A DNA stretch of 7,905 nucleotides from an uncultured Actinomycetospora sp. GTDB taxonomy: Bacteria > Actinomycetota > Actinomycetes > Mycobacteriales > Pseudonocardiaceae. The notes beneath the pieces are model-generated. The model saw nothing but the letters and a program-made list of their open reading frames with translations. It was not told where the DNA came from and did no database searches. Positions within the stretch are counted from its first letter, which is position 1, and the number at the start of each line of letters is the position of its first letter. The position numbers were made by a program, and so were the translations under genes. Shown in pieces: positions 6,404 through 7,905 of the stretch. The stretch is from NCBI GenBank assembly GCA_902805495.1, contig CADCTH010000080.1, forward strand, positions 1 to 7,905, written 5' to 3'.

Positions 6404-6415
6404 CCTCCCGGGAGG
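6404..6415 (+). promoter_or_regulatory. Self-complementary ribosome binding region of the SDR gene
   Basis: GGGAGG at 6410-6415 is a strong Shine-Dalgarno 5 nt before the GTG at 6421 and fixes that start. It is the right half of a perfect 12-bp palindrome, CCTCCCGGGAGG. The left half is an anti-Shine-Dalgarno sequence, but with no loop between the halves it cannot close as a simple hairpin. Pairing between two transcripts or a shifted fold would be needed. Confidence 0.5.
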
Positions 6416-6420
6416 CCCGC

Positions 6421-7518
6421 GTGCCGACGACCGTCCTGTTCACCGGCTTCCCCGGCTTCCTCGGCACCGCCCTGCTGCCCCGGACCCTGCAGCGCGCCCC
6501 CGAGGCGACCGCGGTGGCCCTGGTGCAGGAGAAGTGGATGGACCAGGCGCGGCGCACGCTGGCGCGCCTCGAGGCCGACGAGCCGCGCATCGCGGGCCGC
6601 ACCCGCCTCGTCGTCGGCGACATCACGCGTCCGGGGCTCGGCCTGGACGACGACGAGCTCGCGACGCTGCGCGGCGGCCCGCTGGAGGTCTTCCACCTCG
6701 CCGCGGTGTACGACCTGTCGGTGCCGGCGGACCTCGCCTGGTCGGTGAACGTCGACGGCACGCGCCACGTGGTCGAGCTGGCGCGCACCGCCGACGAGCT
6801 GGTGCGCCTGCAGTACGTCAGCACCTGCTACGTCTCGGGGCGCTATCCGGGCATCTTCTCCGAGGACGACCTCGAGCTCGGGCAGACGTTCGCCAACCAC
6901 TACGAGCACACCAAGCACGAGGCCGAGCGCATCGTGGTCAAGGCCCGCGACGCCGGCGTGCCCGTGACGATCTACCGGCCGTCGGTGGTGGTCGGCGACA
7001 GCCGCACCGGCGAGACCCAGAAGTACGACGGTCCCTACTACGCGCTGCAGCTCATCGCCCGCCAGGGCCGCATCGCGGTGATGCCGCTGCCCGGCGACCC
7101 CTCGCGCGTGCAGTTCAACCTGGTGCCCAGCGACTTCGTCGTCGACGCGATCGCGGCGCTCGCCCCGCACCCCGGCGCGCTGGGGCGCACCGTCGCCCTC
7201 GCCGCGCCGCACCCGCCCTCGGTGCTCGAGATGTGCGAGGCCTTCGCGACCCACACCGGCAAGCAGCTGCGCGTCGTCCCGGTGCCCACGCCGCTGTCGA
7301 AGTTCGCCATCGACCGCCTGCCCGGCGTCGGGCGGGTGTTCAAGCTGCCGTCGTCGACGCTGGACTACCTCACCCACCCCACCGTCTACGACGTCGCCGC
7401 GACCACCGCGCTGCTCGACGAGGTCGGCGTGCGCTGCCCGCCGTTCGCCGAGCACGTCGGCGCGATGGTGGCCTTCCACCGCGAGCACCCCGACGTCGGC
7501 AGCGCCGCGATGGTCTGA
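6421..7518 (+). CDS. Extended SDR oxidoreductase (NAD(P)-binding, male-sterility/epimerase type)
   Basis: This 365-residue protein begins directly with a Rossmann fold: VLFTGFPGFLGTALLP (5-20) contains the TGxxGxxG cofactor motif. VVGDITRPGLGL (64-75) and VFHLAAVYD (90-98) follow, typical of extended SDRs. The active site is visible as YVSTCYVSG (132-140) with Ser134, and YEHTKHEAE (161-169) with the Tyr161-xxx-Lys165 pair. The order and the STCYVSG motif resemble the NAD-binding-4 group that includes thioester and fatty acyl reductases. The exact substrate is not readable, and an epimerase-like role remains possible. The C-terminal half (about 200-365) is the substrate-binding part. It is divergent from ndh with 209 bp between starts. 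Codons 242-293 are duplicated near-perfectly about 605 bp downstream. No terminator separates it from the next gene, 26 bp on. Confidence 0.87.
   Translation: MPTTVLFTGFPGFLGTALLPRTLQRAPEATAVALVQEKWMDQARRTLARLEADEPRIAGRTRLVVGDITRPGLGLDDDELATLRGGPLEVFHLAAVYDLSVPADLAWSVNVDGTRHVVELARTADELVRLQYVSTCYVSGRYPGIFSEDDLELGQTFANHYEHTKHEAERIVVKARDAGVPVTIYRPSVVVGDSRTGETQKYDGPYYALQLIARQGRIAVMPLPGDPSRVQFNLVPSDFVVDAIAALAPHPGALGRTVALAAPHPPSVLEMCEAFATHTGKQLRVVPVPTPLSKFAIDRLPGVGRVFKLPSSTLDYLTHPTVYDVAATTALLDEVGVRCPPFAEHVGAMVAFHREHPDVGSAAMV
7143..7300 (+). repeat. 158-bp direct repeat, copy 1 (inside the SDR gene)
   Basis: This stretch matches 7748-7905 at 154 of 158 positions, offset by 605 bp. It encodes SDR residues 242-293. 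The four differences (7176, 7182, 7183, 7189) fall in one 14-bp patch, while the flanking 33 and 111 bp are identical. This copy lies in an intact gene and is presumably the original. Confidence 0.95.
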
Positions 7519-7530
7519 ACCGGCGGGTCC

Positions 7531-7536
7531 TACAGT
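7531..7536 (+). promoter_or_regulatory. Candidate -10 box (TACAGT) for leaderless transcription of the MurI-like gene
   Basis: TACAGT fits TANNNT and ends 8 nt before the ATG at 7545, the same spacing as the box at 2326. It lies in the 26-bp gap after the SDR stop. No Shine-Dalgarno precedes the ATG, consistent with a leaderless start. No clear -35 is seen. Confidence 0.5.
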
Positions 7537-7544
7537 GGGTGGCG

Positions 7545-7905
7545 ATGGTCCGCCACCCGACGCGTGTCGCCCTGATCGACTCGGGGATCGGCCTGCTGCC
7601 GACCGCGGGCTGGCTGCGCCACCTGCGCCCGGACCTCGGGCTCGACCTCTACCTCGACCCCGAGGGCATGCCGTGGGGCTCGAAGTCGTCGGCGTGGATC
7701 GTCGAGCGGGTGCTCGAGACCGGGCGCCGCGCCGTCGACCGGGGCGCCGACGCGATCGCGGCGCTCGCCCCGCACCCCGGTGCGCTCCGGCGCGCCGTCG
7801 CCCTCGCCGCGCCGCACCCGCCCTCGGTGCTCGAGATGTGCGAGGCCTTCGCGACCCACACCGGCAAGCAGCTGCGCGTCGTCCCGGTGCCCACGCCGCT
7901 GTCGA
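7545..7905 (+). CDS. MurI-like (Asp/Glu racemase) N-terminus joined in frame to a copy of SDR sequence; open at window end
   Basis: The frame runs 120 codons to the window edge without a stop. Residues 1-70 look like the first lobe of the Asp/Glu racemase superfamily. VALIDSGIGLLPTAGWLRHL (8-27) matches the glutamate racemase DSGxG region, LYLDPEGMPWGSKS (35-48) its GD-PYG-KS region, and ERVLETGRRAVDRGADAI (54-71) the helix before the catalytic strand. A normal member would continue into a Val-rich strand ending in the catalytic Cys-Asn-Thr. Instead, from D69 the frame reads the SDR C-terminal half (SDR residues 242-293) with two substitutions, Gly to Arg and Thr to Ala. The chimera lacks the first catalytic cysteine and should not be an active racemase. 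The junction shares GACGCGATCG with the SDR gene, suggesting microhomology recombination or an assembly join. No partner gene for peptidoglycan synthesis is visible. Confidence 0.65.
   Translation, partial: MVRHPTRVALIDSGIGLLPTAGWLRHLRPDLGLDLYLDPEGMPWGSKSSAWIVERVLETGRRAVDRGADAIAALAPHPGALRRAVALAAPHPPSVLEMCEAFATHTGKQLRVVPVPTPLS
7748..7905 (+). repeat. 158-bp direct repeat, copy 2 (truncated by window end)
   Basis: This is the second copy of 7143-7300, in the same orientation, with differences at 7781, 7787, 7788 and 7794; the last 111 bases are identical to copy 1. Two differences are silent and two change residues when read in the SDR frame. It extends to the final base, so its true length is unknown. 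Confidence 0.95.

Noticed and set aside
6286..7488. A 400-codon open frame antisense to the SDR gene
   Set aside because: It reads as compositionally biased His/Arg/Gly/Val sequence without motifs, while the opposite strand has complete SDR motifs and a strong ribosome site.
7649..7894. Minus-strand open frame repeating one antisense to the SDR gene
   Set aside because: It exists only because the 158-bp repeat copies the antisense frame of the SDR gene; it shows no independent coding evidence.

Overview
The window is very GC-rich DNA with dense, short-spaced genes, GC-rich third codon positions, frequent GTG starts and two genes that look leaderless. This points to an actinobacterium. The BldM-type regulator and the mycobacterial-like AroQ fit Pseudonocardiaceae, possibly Pseudonocardia. 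That placement is inferred from remembered family resemblance and was not checked by a search.

Left part (1-2564): the start of a DUF1707 protein leaves the window on the minus strand. Divergent from it is a VIT-family (VIT1/CCC1-like) metal transporter, whose 3' end overlaps by 40 bp the 3' end of a convergent WYL-domain regulator. Divergent from the regulator is a 74-residue protein of unknown function with a promoter placed for leaderless transcription.

Middle part (2565-3926): a strong 23-bp-stem hairpin separates the small gene from a convergent BldM-like response regulator. The regulator's receiver domain lacks the usual phospho-acceptor aspartate. A 40-bp imperfect palindrome lies between it and the divergent aroQ (type II 3-dehydroquinate dehydratase).

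Right part (3927-7905): a likely minus-strand operon runs from an ndh-like type II NADH dehydrogenase into an alpha/beta hydrolase, which converges on aroQ with a single base between stop codons. Divergent from ndh is an extended SDR oxidoreductase. After it comes the start of a MurI-like (Asp/Glu racemase) gene. At 7748 this gene switches, in frame, into a near-identical 158-bp copy of the 3' half of the preceding SDR gene, and the copy runs to the last base of the window. This is either a recent duplication that made a chimeric gene or, more likely, an assembly artefact at a contig end.

Most genes are ordinary housekeeping or regulatory genes in small divergent or convergent units. I see no RNA genes, CRISPR array, transposase or clear multi-gene novel system. 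No stretch longer than 300 bases lacks a gene; the largest gaps are 6212-6420, 2168-2339 and 2565-2733.
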